The notes beneath the pieces are model-generated. The model saw only the letters and a program-made list of their open reading frames with translations. It did not search any database and had not been told where the DNA came from. From assembly GCF_918797505.1 (NCBI RefSeq), contig NC_092793.1, positions 70,799,660-70,863,659 of the forward strand: DNA of 64,000 nt. The letters are read 5' to 3'. The translations under genes were made by a program, and so were the position numbers. Source of the stretch: Bemisia tabaci (Eukaryota > Arthropoda > Insecta > Hemiptera > Aleyrodidae). Of the stretch, positions 44,361 to 55,109 are shown piece after piece; within the stretch, counting starts at the first letter, position 1, and each line of letters starts with the position of its first letter.

Positions 44361-44497
44361 CAGAAGCGATTCTTGAAAGTTAGCAACATTGTTTTTACTC
44401 CATTTAAATGGATGTAAAACAATCGACTCTTTGGTGCGGCAGCTTGCCTTGCCAAAAATCGATATTTTCAATGGCTTTAAATGCAGGAAAAACAGTG
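44361..44497. mobile_element. H2 family MITE, right-truncated copy 5
   Basis: CAGAAGCGATTCTTGAAAG, AGCAACATTGTTTTTACTCC and AATCGATATTTTCAATGG match 14513-14674. The sequence stops matching at about 44497, where a G-rich run (GGGGGTGGGGGAGGGGG) begins. Confidence 0.6.
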
Positions 44498-45053
44498 GGA
44501 ATAGGAGGGGGTGGGGGAGGGGGTTGTTCCTCGCGTAGGGGCTCAAGAGAGAGATTGAATGAGGAAGAAAAGTTTCTTAATACATTTGTGCCTGGCGACG
44601 ACCGACGATGATGTTTCCATGCACTTGTCTACTTTTCTACTCCTGCGTTTAAGTCTCCAAACATACGCAGGTCCAAATAATCGGTAACGCTGAAAGGTTA
44701 AAATGAGACGCGTTTTCACACGACGACGTGTTTTGAGACGTGTATTTTGCGTATCACGATCTTCACACAGTGATGTTACTGCAAATTTCTTCTTTCTTGT
44801 TCTTCCCCTAATCCTGTGCCTTTTTTTTCGGACGGGAAATAAATAAAAATAGTTTTGTGAGAACAGCGTAAGGTAATTACTCACGTTACTGACCGTTTAT
44901 TGGTAAACGTTAAATGTGCTTGAACTCAAATTCGAACTTAACTTCCGTCCAGCATAAAAACATGACTTTAAAAAACTTTAATAAGTTGAAGCGAAAGTAA
45001 CAAAAGCTATCGTTTCTACCAAAAATTCGCCGTGTGAGACTGTCTGACTATTT
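44498..45053. other. Unassigned stretch
   Basis: G-rich near the start, then AT-rich. A 113-codon minus-strand frame shows no family features. Confidence 0.35.
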
Positions 45054-45062
45054 CAGGGGTAT

Positions 45063-45365
45063 GATACCACTATTTGACCATTGGGGAGATCGCATTACCT
45101 ACATTATCTATTGAAGGCGAACTGATAATACGATAAATTAACCTCTTCCAGTTTTGTAAAAGGCTATTTTTTGAGTATGTTTTCACCGAGATTGTCATCT
45201 CTCGACGATACCACAATTCGACCACGTAGAAGCTCGTGTTGCCTCAACTGAAATTGAAAGCGAACTGACATGGCATTCATGTGATATTATCCCGTTTGGT
45301 AAAAAGCTTTCTTTCAGTAAATGATTTCCGAGTAACTTTGCACTTTCACCATGCTACCACAATTC
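45063..45365. repeat. Tandem repeat, 145-bp unit, locus 1
   Basis: GATACCACTATTTGACC (45063), GATACCACAATTCGACC (45208) and GCTACCACAATTCG (45353) mark periods of 145 bp. AGCGAACTGACATGGCATTC and TCCCGTTTGGTAAAAAGC are the landmarks shared with the locus at 55.1 kb. Confidence 0.7.
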
Positions 45366-46876
45366 GAATTGATTTTCATTTCTTCTTTTTCTCCCTCTAC
45401 TCTTTCTCTATATTCTTCTACTTTTCCATTCCTGATTTCTTTTCCTTAACGATCAAACGATCAATGTTCAAACGGTTCTTAATTTTGATGAGAATATAAA
45501 TTCGTTGGAGCTGAAACGGATGAATTGAAATCTTGAGTAGGCTAGCCCTTTGGGCCCTAACTTTATGCCGGAATCTCACGCTGAATTTGGCAGCTGAGTA
45601 AGTGAGCTGAATGTCATTGCTCAACAGTTGAATTTTCATGATTTTACGTCTTTTTAATCCACATTAAACTTATTCGAATTGTGCAGAAAAATTGATAACT
45701 GCTGAGTCCCGATCCTCATCGGTGCCTTAAAGTCGGCGCGTCGCGCTCAAAATGCAGGGCACCACTTTACATCGGACCAATGACTCCCACACTCAGCTGC
45801 ACATATTCAGCGTGTGATTCTGGCCAAAGTCTCTTTTCCACGCACTAGCTGGATCTCTCGAAGAGGCTCGTCGATGTCTTTTCCGCCCCTCTTATTGGCT
45901 AGCTGTGCAAGGCGGAGTATTCGATGGGTATTTTTACAATCTCTATATTGTACGTGGGAAAGATCCCTATTTTCGGCAGCATCAGAGAATGCCTGATACA
46001 TTTTCAGAGCAATTGCGTTGTCCATACTCACCTTATCTAGAAATTCTACAAGGCTCTTGCACCTAAGACATGCACTCAGTAATGACACTCCTATCAAGTG
46101 GAATTTCACTCTAAAAGAATTCCTCATTCATACGGAAAGTTTTCCGTTGGAGATGCCTGAAATATTTGTATTTTCGGTGTATAAACTGGATGGGGCTCTC
46201 GCACTAGAGACATGCACTTCACCGAGTGTCGATGATCCCGATCTATGGTGCAACGCACACGCATACACAGACACCGCCAAGCAACAATTCACATGCCCGA
46301 TACATCAATCGTCGACTGCACACACTGTCCAAATTCCCATGGTTGCCATATCGCACTCGAAACCCGGGTAGCCCCCGCGCTGATCCACGGGGGAGCGCAA
46401 TAAGAGCGGGCAACGGTGCCCCAATCGATGGACCAACGACCGACGCCAGACGCCAGCAGTTCCATGTCGAGCTTAAAAGCTCGTATGCAACTAACCTTGA
46501 GATTCATTTCACCTGCTCCGACGTACTATCATAATGATTTTAGAGCAATCATGCAATCTATTCAATCGCTCCACATACCTTTTTTTTCCTCGCTTGGCCG
46601 GTCCATTTCAACCGAGTCGTGGGCCCAAGCGCCGCATAAGTTACGAGCCGATGTACCCACATCCAAATGGAACTCCTCGATGGCCTTCACCCGAAAGATG
46701 AAACTCGTCGGTTAAGGTTAAATCCCGTGATTGCATTGGGACGTTACTCGAATTTCGATAGGTCTAATTAATTTTCACGGGGCATCGTTAAAAGGAGGCG
46801 TGTGGAAAAGGGCCGCATTTGGACCCACTCAAGCTGCATTTCCTCAACACCAAGTTTTTTCGTTAATAGAGTGTCC
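45366..46876. other. Unassigned stretch with diverged duplication
   Basis: A segment at about 45986-46090 (GCCTGATACATTTTC, AAGGCTCTTGCACCT, AGACATGCACT) is echoed at about 46155-46230 (GCCTGAAATATTTG, GGGGCTCTCGCACT, AGACATGCACT). The minus-strand frame at 45807-46127 (106 codons) has a fairly balanced composition and contains AAG|GTGAGT in reverse (46034-46026), but I do not recognise it. Confidence 0.35.
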
Positions 46877-46877
46877 A

Positions 46878-47121
46878 TATTTTACAGAATGCATCATGAT
46901 CTGGTCAGTTTTGGTCTCTTTTCAGGTCTGATACCGGCCTTAGCATGGATCTGAAGGCCAATTTTTACGAAAAATCTCCAATTTTTGGCGTCAACCGCAA
47001 ATCCACCAAACCCGCATTTTTCGCCAAAAACAGCCACTAAGGTCCATTTTGAGGCCAGTATATATAAGACCAAAAAAGAGACCGAAAATGACTGAATCAT
47101 AATGTGCATTCTATAAAATAT
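46878..47121. mobile_element. Foldback element of about 244 bp
   Basis: The arms TATTTTACAGAATGCATCAT, GTCAGTTTTGGTCTCTTTT, GGCCTTAGCATGGA and the inverse (AAAAAAGAGACCGAAAATGAC, ATAATGTGCATTCTATAAAATA) pair over roughly 100 bp per side. The centre AATTTTTGGCG and CGCCAAAAA also pairs. No target duplication is clear. Confidence 0.65.
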
Positions 47122-48017
47122 TGAGCAAAAAAATCGTGGAGTTGAGAAAATTCAGGGTGGGCCTAAAAACGGCCTTTATCGATACCCTTCCTTTCCCTGA
47201 TTTGTATAGGACGAAAATGGCAATCCCATCCTCGTTGCAGATTTAGACCTCCGTTAGTTTCCAAGCACTTTTTTCCTAAGAAACAGCCCGGACTTGAGAT
47301 TAGGTTAGTCGTTAAGTAACCGAAGAATGTGCACTGAAGTCTGTGAAGTACTTCAATGCGTACTTCTGTACTTTCAAATGCGCATACATTAGTAATATTA
47401 TTATAAAAAAAATGTCAAGTGTTTTGGTTTTCCTGTCTTGGATTTTTCTCTTGTTATCATTGTATGACGATATCTCACTTCAGACTAAGATGCGACTTTT
47501 TCTTGCGAATAGAGAGGGTTATGATAATTTTTGGCCTTCCTAGAAGTGTCTCCTCTATCCTGCTATGTTCACTCTGTGATCGCTAATTATACATGCTTCC
47601 TCTGAAAGTTCTCCGATGAGAAATCAATCGAAAATGGATATGTGGGTTCGTCTCAAACAGTCATCTTGGGTAGCGCGTTGGCAGTACAGCAAGAAGTGTC
47701 GAGTATTGCAAAATACTCTGGGCGAAACTGCCACTCTGTGACGTATTTTCAGACTTCGCTTTGCACACTACCCATTCATTTAACAAGGATTAGGCCTTTG
47801 AGACGGCTAGTAATTGAAAAACTTATACAATATCCATATCTTAGCCCGCTTAAAGTAAGAAAAATGGAGGCCAACGTGAATTGCTGCCGATTATTTTTCA
47901 TTTTCCAAATACACATCTCTTCTATACCTCACTTTCTTCTATTTATTTCAAATCATTCTAATTATTTTTTATTATATCGCTCTTGAGTACAATGTATCAT
48001 TTTGGAAAACTTACTCC
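47122..48017. other. Unassigned stretch
   Basis: No gene or repeat pair was recognised. A 114-codon frame at 47642-47986 shows no family features. Confidence 0.4.
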
Positions 48018-48021
48018 ATTT

Positions 48022-48080
48022 TATGTGCTGTGCTTTTTATATGCTGTGCTTTTTACATGCTGTGCTTTTTATGTACTTCC
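48022..48080. repeat. Short tandem repeat, unit about 19 bp, three copies
   Basis: ATGCTGTGCTTTTTA is repeated three times with small changes. Confidence 0.85.
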
Positions 48081-48609
48081 TCTTTTTATTGTCGTATTTT
48101 TCTACGACTATTTTCGCATCCTCTTTTCCTGACTTCCTCTGCGTGAAGAGGTTCTTGTTTTTATAGTAATCACTCTTTACAAAACATGCTCCGAATTACA
48201 AATAACATAAATAACAGTCAAACTTTAAGGTCAAACAAAATATGATAAGCAATCATCTATACATATCCGCAACGTATCAGTAAAGTATGCATAGCTTCAA
48301 AGGAGAAAAACAAAAAAGAAATCAAAATTGGAGTCAGAAGAATTATGATGACATTTTTCTTAACTCTAGCTTCCACTTTAAGCCTTACCCTATTTAATTG
48401 ACACAATTATCACATACGAAAGTAATCCTAGCATCCAAGAGGATATTGGTCGCATGTAGAAATTTCAGACATTTCCAGCCGCATTTTTCCCGATGAAGTA
48501 AGAGTGGCGTTAAAAGTCATCGAGAGAGTGTTTCGGCGGGAGTAATTTTTGTTGTAATTCTTTGAGGCCACGCATATCTCCGGCTCCTTAATACGTCACC
48601 GATGATGTC
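48081..48609. other. Unassigned stretch
   Basis: AT-rich sequence without recognised features. Confidence 0.4.
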
Positions 48610-48613
48610 CATT

Positions 48614-48865
48614 CTGCCGTGCTAAGTAAGAACGCCGCACGAGCCTCAGGCGTTGCCAAGTTGCCTTTGATAAAATACCAATTTATTGGGAAAGTTATGA
48701 ATATTCGTCTTCCAATTTTTCAGGCAACATTGTTCGCAGAGAAATCTTAAATATCTCAAAATTTCAAGGAAAAATGTGCATAACTTCCTCCTAAAAGCAA
48801 AATTTTATCGGAGGGAATTTGACAAGTCTCGGATGTTCATACGGCGTTTTTCCTTAGCAAGGGAC
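48614..48865. mobile_element. C1 family MITE, copy 3 (252 bp)
   Basis: The ends are CTGCCGTGCTAAGTAAGAAC and the inverse, whose last bases have changed (AGCAAGGGAC). CATT lies on both sides (48610-48613 and 48866-48869). Confidence 0.82.
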
Positions 48866-48869
48866 CATT

Positions 48870-49208
48870 TACGACACGACCGGTGAGATTTTGGAGACGG
48901 AGTATCCTGATTTCAAATTTACTCGGAGCGACGACGGCCTTGGGATCCAAAAAAATCTAGGCTCTAGGAGTGAACGACACCGTCCGGTCCGTCCGCGCCG
49001 CGTCCCGCCGTCCGGAGTGAGATGAAGACAACGGACGATGTAAAAAAGTTCACGGCGAGAGGCAATCATGTCAGACGCTAGATCTGACCCGGGCCCGAGA
49101 GCCGGAGCCATTTCGTCGCGATTGCATAAAAGACCAGTTCAAAATTCAAGATCAGTTTGTGGTGGGGTCCGATCGGGCCTCTCTTTTAATGGCTCGCTCC
49201 ATGCTCAC
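48870..49208. other. CpG-rich stretch, no recognised gene
   Basis: GTCCGTCCGCGCCGCGTCCC and nearby CpG-rich DNA. Only an 80-codon minus-strand frame is present, with no family features. Confidence 0.3.
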
Positions 49209-49212
49209 ATAG

Positions 49213-49334
49213 CGTCGTCCCTCTGACGTAAACGCTTAACTCGATTTCCACGTGAACCCTATTGTTCATATGACACCATGCCTTCCAGGGCTCATCTTGA
49301 AATCGAGATACGAACTTACGTCTCAGGAGCGACG
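49213..49334. mobile_element. S122 family foldback MITE, copy 3 (122 bp)
   Basis: The ends are CGTCGTCCCTCTGACG and the inverse CGTCTCAGGAGCGACG. ATAG lies on both sides (49209-49212 and 49335-49338). The same inner layout as 61030, including CCAGGGCTCAT against CTGGGGCTCAT there. Confidence 0.8.
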
Positions 49335-49338
49335 ATAG

Positions 49339-49911
49339 GGCCGAGCGTTGACAATGCAATATATCAAAAAGTCCCCAATACTCTTTCGATACCGCTTATT
49401 ATGCCCCTCCTCTCCTATTTTGGCTTTTTATATTTACGGAAAAAACTCGGGCCGACAATACCACTTGAGAATATTTCGTAATAGTATGTCACCGTGTTTC
49501 GACTTGGTGGTATTTTATACTACCAGGACATGTTTGGATAGATATACCAGTTCCCTGCCAGAGAAAACCATTATCTCTGGCTGCGCTGCATTCATCTTCC
49601 GTTTTTTGCATGCACTCTTGACTCAAGTTCAGACTCATCTCGTCTCGAGTTCAATGACGTAGCAAAAAACTGTTCAAAGAGAGGGTTTGAGCTCGAAAAT
49701 GTTTCGAAAGAGGGATTGAAAAGTGAAAAGTCCCTTAAATAACAACAACAACCAAAATTACCTTTATTCGATCATGGGTCAAATCTTAGGGGACCTCCTA
49801 AACAACGTATCTTTCTTACTCCTCCACTCGTGTGTCAGCCTGTCAGCTCGTCGTGTTTTGACTGAAAGGACCTTCGTCATAAATCCATATTAAAAAAATA
49901 AGTGTCATAAA
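49339..49911. other. Unassigned stretch
   Basis: Overlapping plus-strand frames of 67 and 104 codons show no family features. No repeat seen. Confidence 0.4.
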
Positions 49912-50211
49912 TGGACGTATTTATACGAAAGGGAACTAAGCGCCAAATTTCCAAATTTCAGTTTTTAACGGATCTGGATTCTCCGTGTAATAGGCTGCTC
50001 TCACACGTAAATATGCCCCCAAAATACTAATTTCATCCCCTGGAATCAGCCCCTGAAAAATCGCAAAACAGGGAATCAGCGATTACGAATAAAATCAAAA
50101 GGCACTATATGTAATTCCCTTTGATTTAATGCGCTAACCCGGATTCCGAATTAAATCAAAAGGCGCTATCTCCACGCGATTGACGCGCGCGCGGCGAAGC
50201 TTGGTGGAAAC

Positions 50212-50580
50212 TTGGTGAAATTTAGTACCGGGGGGTATTTTTGGACGGGAAACTCGAATTTCGGGTCAAATTTTGAAAATTCAGAAATCCAAGATGGCGG
50301 ACATGGCCTAAAATGCTATCTCGGCCCCTATCCAGCCGATCTTGGTGAAACTTGGTATCAGGGGGTATTTTCGGACGGGAAACTCGAATTTCGGGTCAAA
50401 TTTTGAAAATTCAGAAATCCAAGATGGCGGACATGGCCTAAAATGCTATCTCGGCCCCTGTCCAGCTGATCTTGGTGAAACTTGGTATCAGGGGAATTTT
50501 CGGACGGGAAACTTGAATTTCGGGTCAAATTTTAAAATTTCATAAATTCAAGATGGCGGATGTGGCCTAAAATGTTATCT
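50212..50580 (+). repeat. 130-bp tandem units, left arm
   Basis: TTGGTGAAA starts units at 50212, 50342 and 50472. Each has TCGGACGGGAAACTCGAATT, AAGATGGCGGACATGGCC and TAAAATGCTATCTCGGCCCC. 130 is not a multiple of three, so frames change between units, which argues against coding. Confidence 0.92.
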
Positions 50581-50584
50581 CCTA

Positions 50585-50909
50585 TTTAAACGCGCATCGC
50601 CAAAAAATCCCAGATGTCGTCCCCTGAGTGACGGTCACATATCGACCGTGCGTTCCCTCTGGCTCGATCGATGTCAGTGTGCACTGACATGGACAAGGGG
50701 CTTTTAACGAGCGAACAAATTAACGAACCCATCGGAATCACTTAATTTTCATTAAAATCACTGTTAGGTACTTTATTGGAATCGGAACAGTATTTAGAAA
50801 TTCATGAGTATTAAGAGCGCGCTGGAAGGATTACGTGGTCAAAAGCGTGACCGTCACCTAGGGGTTCGTCAGGCCCCATCTTGACTTCCTCGGAGACGCG
50901 AGTTTAAAC
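50585..50909. mobile_element. Foldback inside the central region
   Basis: TTTAAACGCGCATCGCC, then CCCCTGAGTGACGGTCAC, pairs with the inverse GTGACCGTCACCTAGGGG and GACGCGAGTTTAAA. About 60-bp arms. Probably a separate insertion at the inner edge of the left arm. Confidence 0.6.
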
Positions 50910-51045
50910 GGGAGCTCAGAATACGCAACTTCGAACTTGTTTTCCGTGGGTTAATAATGTTTCAAAAAATCGGAGAAAATTCCAGCGAACTGTGCGTACT
51001 CAATCCTCCAAAAAAATGCAAAAATTAAAAATTACTGAATAACCT

Positions 51046-51110
51046 CATTGTTAAAATTTTAAACTCCGATATGGCGGATGTGGCCTTCAACAATAGCTCA
51101 ATGCCTGAAT
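51046..51110 (+). repeat. Stray degenerate 130-bp unit fragment
   Basis: AAATTTTAAACTCCGATATG, GCGGATGTGGCCT and a following GTGAAGTTCGGTATTAGGGG show the unit order with many changes. It lies between the two arrays. Confidence 0.5.
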
Positions 51111-51272
51111 CGTTTGTGTGAAGTTCGGTATTAGGGGCTCAAAATGACAACAGAAACTGTTTTATTTAGATACGAAAATTTTAACATAGGTAATCAGCAC
51201 ATGAAGGGAATTCACGATCCGACGCTGCTAGGTAAACCACGCACCTCGACGAGGCGGTGTATTGTGAACGTA

Positions 51273-51628
51273 CACGGAGAAAAAAACTTCGTGCGTGGGA
51301 CCCGAAGTTTAGGTCATATGGATCTGTGAAGTTTTCGGATTGAGCATCTGAACACTTTCGGTCCAGCTGCTGAGGTTTTGATCACACATCTGAAACTTCA
51401 GTTCTTACATCTAAAGTACTTCGGTTTTCACATCCGAAAATTTCGGTTCTCACATCCGAAAAACTTCGGTTCTCACACCTGAAGACTTCAGACGTAAGAA
51501 CTGAAGTTTCAGATGTGTGATCCGAACCTCGACAGCTAGACCTAAAGTGTTCAGATGCTCAATCCGAAAACTTCAGAGATCCATATGACCCAAACTTCGG
51601 GTCCCACGCACGAGTTTTTTTCTCCGTG
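51273..51628. mobile_element. T2-type foldback MITE, 356 bp, near-perfect hairpin
   Basis: The ends are CACGGAGAAAAAAACTTCG and the inverse, flanked by TA on both sides (51271-51272 and 51629-51630). The arms pair over about 150 bp at about 95 percent identity. The centre is an array of about six words like GGTTCTCACATCCGAAAA. Inserted in the centre of the foldback-like element. Confidence 0.85.
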
Positions 51629-51830
51629 TAGAGTGCCATATATTTAAAGTTTACAAACGTGGAAATTTCCACATCTCATCCACATTGGCAAGATGCAGCG
51701 GGAAAGCAGATTGAGGTTAGGTAGGTATATTTGGGCTCCCACCACCTCCGGCCTTCACAACCCGGCCCGTGCGCTTTACGCAGGTTCATTGGCGGCCATT
51801 CTAGACGTGTAGTGCGTTTGTTTAAGAAAT

Positions 51831-52200
51831 AGATATCATTTTAAGCCACATCCGCCATCTTGGATTTCTGAATTTTCAAAATTTGACCCGAAATTCGAGT
51901 TTCCCGTCCGAAAATACTCCCCGATGCCAAGTTTCACCAAGATCGGCTGGACAGGAGCCGAGATAGCATTTTAGGCCATGTCCGCCATCTTGGATTTCTG
52001 AATTTTCAAAATTTGACCCGAAATTCGAATTTCCCGTCCGAAAATACCCCCTGATACCAAGTTTCACCAAGATCGGCTGGACAGGGGCCGAGATAGCATT
52101 TTAGGCCATGTCCGCCATCTTGGATTTCTGAATTTTCAAAATTTGACCCGAAATTCGAGTTTCCCGTCCAAAAATACCCCCCGGTACTAAATTTCACCAA
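51831..52200 (-). repeat. 130-bp tandem units, right arm (inverted)
   Basis: TTTCACCAA marks unit ends at 51932, 52062 and 52192, a 130-bp period. The units are the inverse of those at 50212-50580 and very similar to them. Confidence 0.92.
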
Positions 52201-52517
52201 GTTTCCACCAAGCTTCGCCGCGCGCGCGTCAATCAAGTGATTCAAGTGGAGATAGCGCCTTTTGATTTAATTCGGAATCCGGGTTAGCGCATTAAATCAA
52301 ATGGACCTACGTGCAAAAATCCCCTATATCTCGCTTAATATGCATTTTTTCCTAATTTTGGCAACGTACGTAATTAGAGGAACTTTTCAGCTTTCAAACA
52401 AGCTAAAGTAAACCAAAATCGGTCCATTAGTACGGAAACGCCAATTGTTTTAGTCAAACTTGCTTTACTGAGAAGTTTGGAAATGGCGTTTAGCGCCTTT
52501 TCGCATAAATACGTCCA

Positions 52518-53086
52518 AATGTAAAGCTGGTCACCAAAAATGTTATCTCTGTCAAAAATAGTTCCCGTTCATTTCTGTTTAATTTTGCGGTTGTTAACGA
52601 ATATATTACCATAAATTTTTACAATTGTTGAAATCAGGAGGTATTCTCTGAAGTGAATTAAAGACCAATCAAAACTGAACCAGATTTTCTGACCGGACTT
52701 GTTCCGGCAGATACTGTGCCTTTTCCGAATGCAATTTCTGCGAAAGTTGTTGGGTCAAAAAATGCAGTTTTGAGCATTTTTCTAATATGTATTATTGTGA
52801 TTGATGAAGTGGCTTTAGCACTGACCTTGTTTCAAACATTTTCCAATATATCATCTACTAGCGAGGAAACTCGCGTCCCACTACGTTGTCTCTTATCCGG
52901 GCAAGTTCGCCTTCAAGAACCGTGTTGGCAATCTGAGCGACTTAGGAGCTCGAATAGTTACACGCAGCACTTTTGTCACATTCGTTCATATTCAGGCCGT
53001 GCCGCATGCCGCTGGGAACACGCACGTTGATAAGTCTTCTCGATGCGCTATGTAACATAAAATCATTTTTAACATATTTCAGTCAT
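52518..53086. other. Unassigned stretch
   Basis: A 104-codon plus-strand frame (52716-53030) starts with a hydrophobic segment but shows no family features. No repeat seen. Confidence 0.35.
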
Positions 53087-53313
53087 TTTTCATAAGTATG
53101 TAAACATTTTTAAAAGCTTTAAAATTCAGCATTCAATTAATTTTAAAGTCCGACGAATGCGATTTTAAAGTGCCTTCAATCATTTCAAAAACATTTTCGA
53201 AACGTTTCATGAAAATACTTTTAAAAAATTATGAAAATAGTTGGTAAATAACTTTTTTTACGCTTAAAATGTTTTATTAATAATTATTTTCAAAAATGTT
53301 TACATACTTTTCT
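53087..53313. mobile_element. AT-rich inverted repeat, probable decayed MITE
   Basis: AAGTATGTAAACATTTTT and its inverse AAAAATGTTTACATACTT lie 180 bp apart. Pairing outside and inside this word is poor. Confidence 0.45.
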
Positions 53314-53480
53314 ATTTCTAAGTTCTTGAATATTTCTTTTTCAATATACGCTTTACCATAACCTAGAACGTTTAAATAATTTTCTAAAATTGCTTAAAAA
53401 CTCCTTCGAATTAGCTCCGAAAAATGTGGTTCTTTAATGAATGAAACGTTTTTACAACACAAACTTGTTTTCTGGGTGCT

Positions 53481-53508
53481 AATAGGGGTAATAGGGGTAA
53501 TAGGGGTT
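53481..53508. repeat. Short tandem repeat, TAATAGGGG units
   Basis: Three consecutive copies of a 9-bp unit (AATAGGGGT). Confidence 0.9.
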
Positions 53509-53937
53509 AGAATAGAACATTAATTGAGTTGGTTAAAAGTGCATCAAATGTGGACCCTCTGGTTCAAATGCGGAACTAGGTGTGTAGGAAAGCTTTTAAT
53601 TCATGAGACTGTTGGTTCATAATTATTGTACATTGACTCATATCATAATGGCACCGGTCAGAGTGACCGCGAGCTACAAACTACGCGACCGCACCGATTT
53701 AAAGTCGAGCGCGATTCTCCCCGCATGGTTTCTCCGTTTCACCACTCGGTCGACTGTCAACTTGTCGCGATGCTGAGGAGTTGCATTCCGCCCTTGAGCT
53801 AAAAACCCTTTGTCCTCGGTCAAGCCTTTGCTTTCCTCTTTACCGCTAAGAAGGTGAGGTGCGCATACGCACACCAATTTCACTCTGATGATACAATTTT
53901 TTATAATTCACGAGGAGCAGAACCATAGTCCACGAGC

Positions 53938-53960
53938 AATGGCGATTCCTGGAAGTTTCC
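53938..53960. mobile_element. H2 end fragment
   Basis: CAATGGCGATTCCTGGAAG matches the first bases of the H2 copy at 14513. The match stops after about 23 bp, 50 bp before the large hairpin at 54008. Confidence 0.4.
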
Positions 53961-54007
53961 GAACTAAACTATTCAACGCCTCTTAATTGTTTGCAAATAT
54001 ACTTAAA

Positions 54008-54451
54008 AAATTTCAAATTTCAGTGTTGCTTGGCTTGCTGTTTAGGAAATAAAACATCAGAGAAAATTGCGCAGCGTTTGATGTAGTTAAGCTGATTCCA
54101 AAAACCTTAATTCCCATGGACGAAAGTTCTTTTCTCGTGGATAGTACCCAGTTTAGTGTTGAAGTTGGCAACACTGCTTTTGCTCCACTTAAATGTATGC
54201 AAAACAATCGATTCTTAGTGAGGCAGCTTGCCTCACCTAACATCGATATTTTTAATTGATTTAAATGGAGGGAAAACAATGTTACCAACTTGAACACTAA
54301 ACTGAAAACTGGGCACTGTCCACGAGAAAGGAACTTTCGTCCATGGGAATTAAGGATTTTGGAATCAGCTTAACCACATCAAACGTTGCAAAATTTTCTC
54401 TGGTGTTTTATTTTCTTAACAGCAACCTAAGCAACACTGAAATTCAAAATT
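54008..54451. mobile_element. Nested hairpin of 444 bp containing an H2 core
   Basis: The outer arms pair from AATTTCAGTGTTGCTTGG to its inverse, through AGCTGATTCCAAAA, CCCATGGACGAAAGTTC and CCAGTTTAGTGTT, about 150 bp per side. The centre (54151-54299) is an H2 core: AGTTGGCAACACTG, CAATCGATTCTTAG, GAGGCAGCTTGCCTC, CATCGATATTTTT, GGAAAACAATG. The element is continuous foldback from end to end. Confidence 0.75.
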
Positions 54452-55099
54452 GTGTTACTATATTTTCAAAAAATTGAGAGGCCATGAGTAGTTTAGTTCT
54501 CTGTTACAAAAGTAAAATGCGAGATGTAAGTGGGCAACGTGAAATGCATTTAGACTGGTTGATCCAACCAGTTTTCGATTCAACCGAGATTTCTATCGAG
54601 TTGGATTTTGAAGATTTCAAAGGAAATCACTTCAGTATTTCTGAAGAATACGTTGAGAGTATTTTAGTCCATTTTTGTGCTGATATAGGGCGTAAATTTT
54701 AAATAGAATTAAGTAAATTCATATCTTACAACAGATACACGAATTTAAAATAGCTTTTTCCTCGAAAATACTGTTTTTAACCACTGACTTCGAACCTCCA
54801 AACTTTCAGTTTGAATTGGAGTTTTGAGCATCCATCTCAACATTCTCGTAGAACACTCATTTATTCTCCCTGGTGTTCGTAGCTCAATTTTGAGTTTTTG
54901 TGCGGACCAGTTTCCCTTAACACGTGAACGGTCAGCGGTTGCATACGGTGCCTCAGCGGTAGTTTGGACCGGGTTCAAAATTTTGTGGAAATTTCCGTGC
55001 CATTAAGAATGTGTGGGGACCGTTGAAGAAGCCAGACCTAGGTGATAAATAGACACAGTTAAATCTGATAATTGTATCTACACCGGTAGTTCTGTAAAA
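54452..55099. other. Unassigned stretch
   Basis: A 72-codon plus-strand frame (54484-54702) is acidic and fairly balanced in composition but is not recognised. No repeat. Confidence 0.35.
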
Positions 55100-55109
55100 A
55101 GACGAGCGT

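Larger units (their letters stand above)
49912..52517. mobile_element. Foldback-like element, 2.6 kb, tandem repeats in both arms
   Basis: The outer ends TGGACGTATTTATACGAAAG and the inverse of CTTTTCGCATAAATACGTCCA pair over about 55 bp. After unpaired spacers, long arms pair: 50118-50580 with 51831-52304. Each starts CTTTGATTTAATGCGC, has AAATCAAAAGGCGCTATCTCC and a GACGCGCGCGCGGCG block, then nearly three 130-bp tandem units. Both inner boundaries fall after the same word (TAAAATG then TATCT). The 1.25-kb centre holds two further foldbacks and a stray unit. Long inverted repeats made of tandem subrepeats recall Drosophila FB elements, an analogy and not a demonstrated relationship. No transposase and no clear target duplication. 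Confidence 0.75.

Noticed and set aside
45807..46127. Minus-strand 106-codon frame as an exon, with AAG|GTGAGT in reverse
   Set aside because: Pairing that donor with the nearest acceptor-like site would give an exon of about 31 nt, and the frame is not recognised. The segment also overlaps a diverged duplication.
50212..52245. Four similar frames with a shared Gly/Asn/Phe-rich sequence, as a repeat protein
   Set aside because: They are translations of the 130-bp tandem units. The period is not a multiple of three, so the frame cannot continue from unit to unit.
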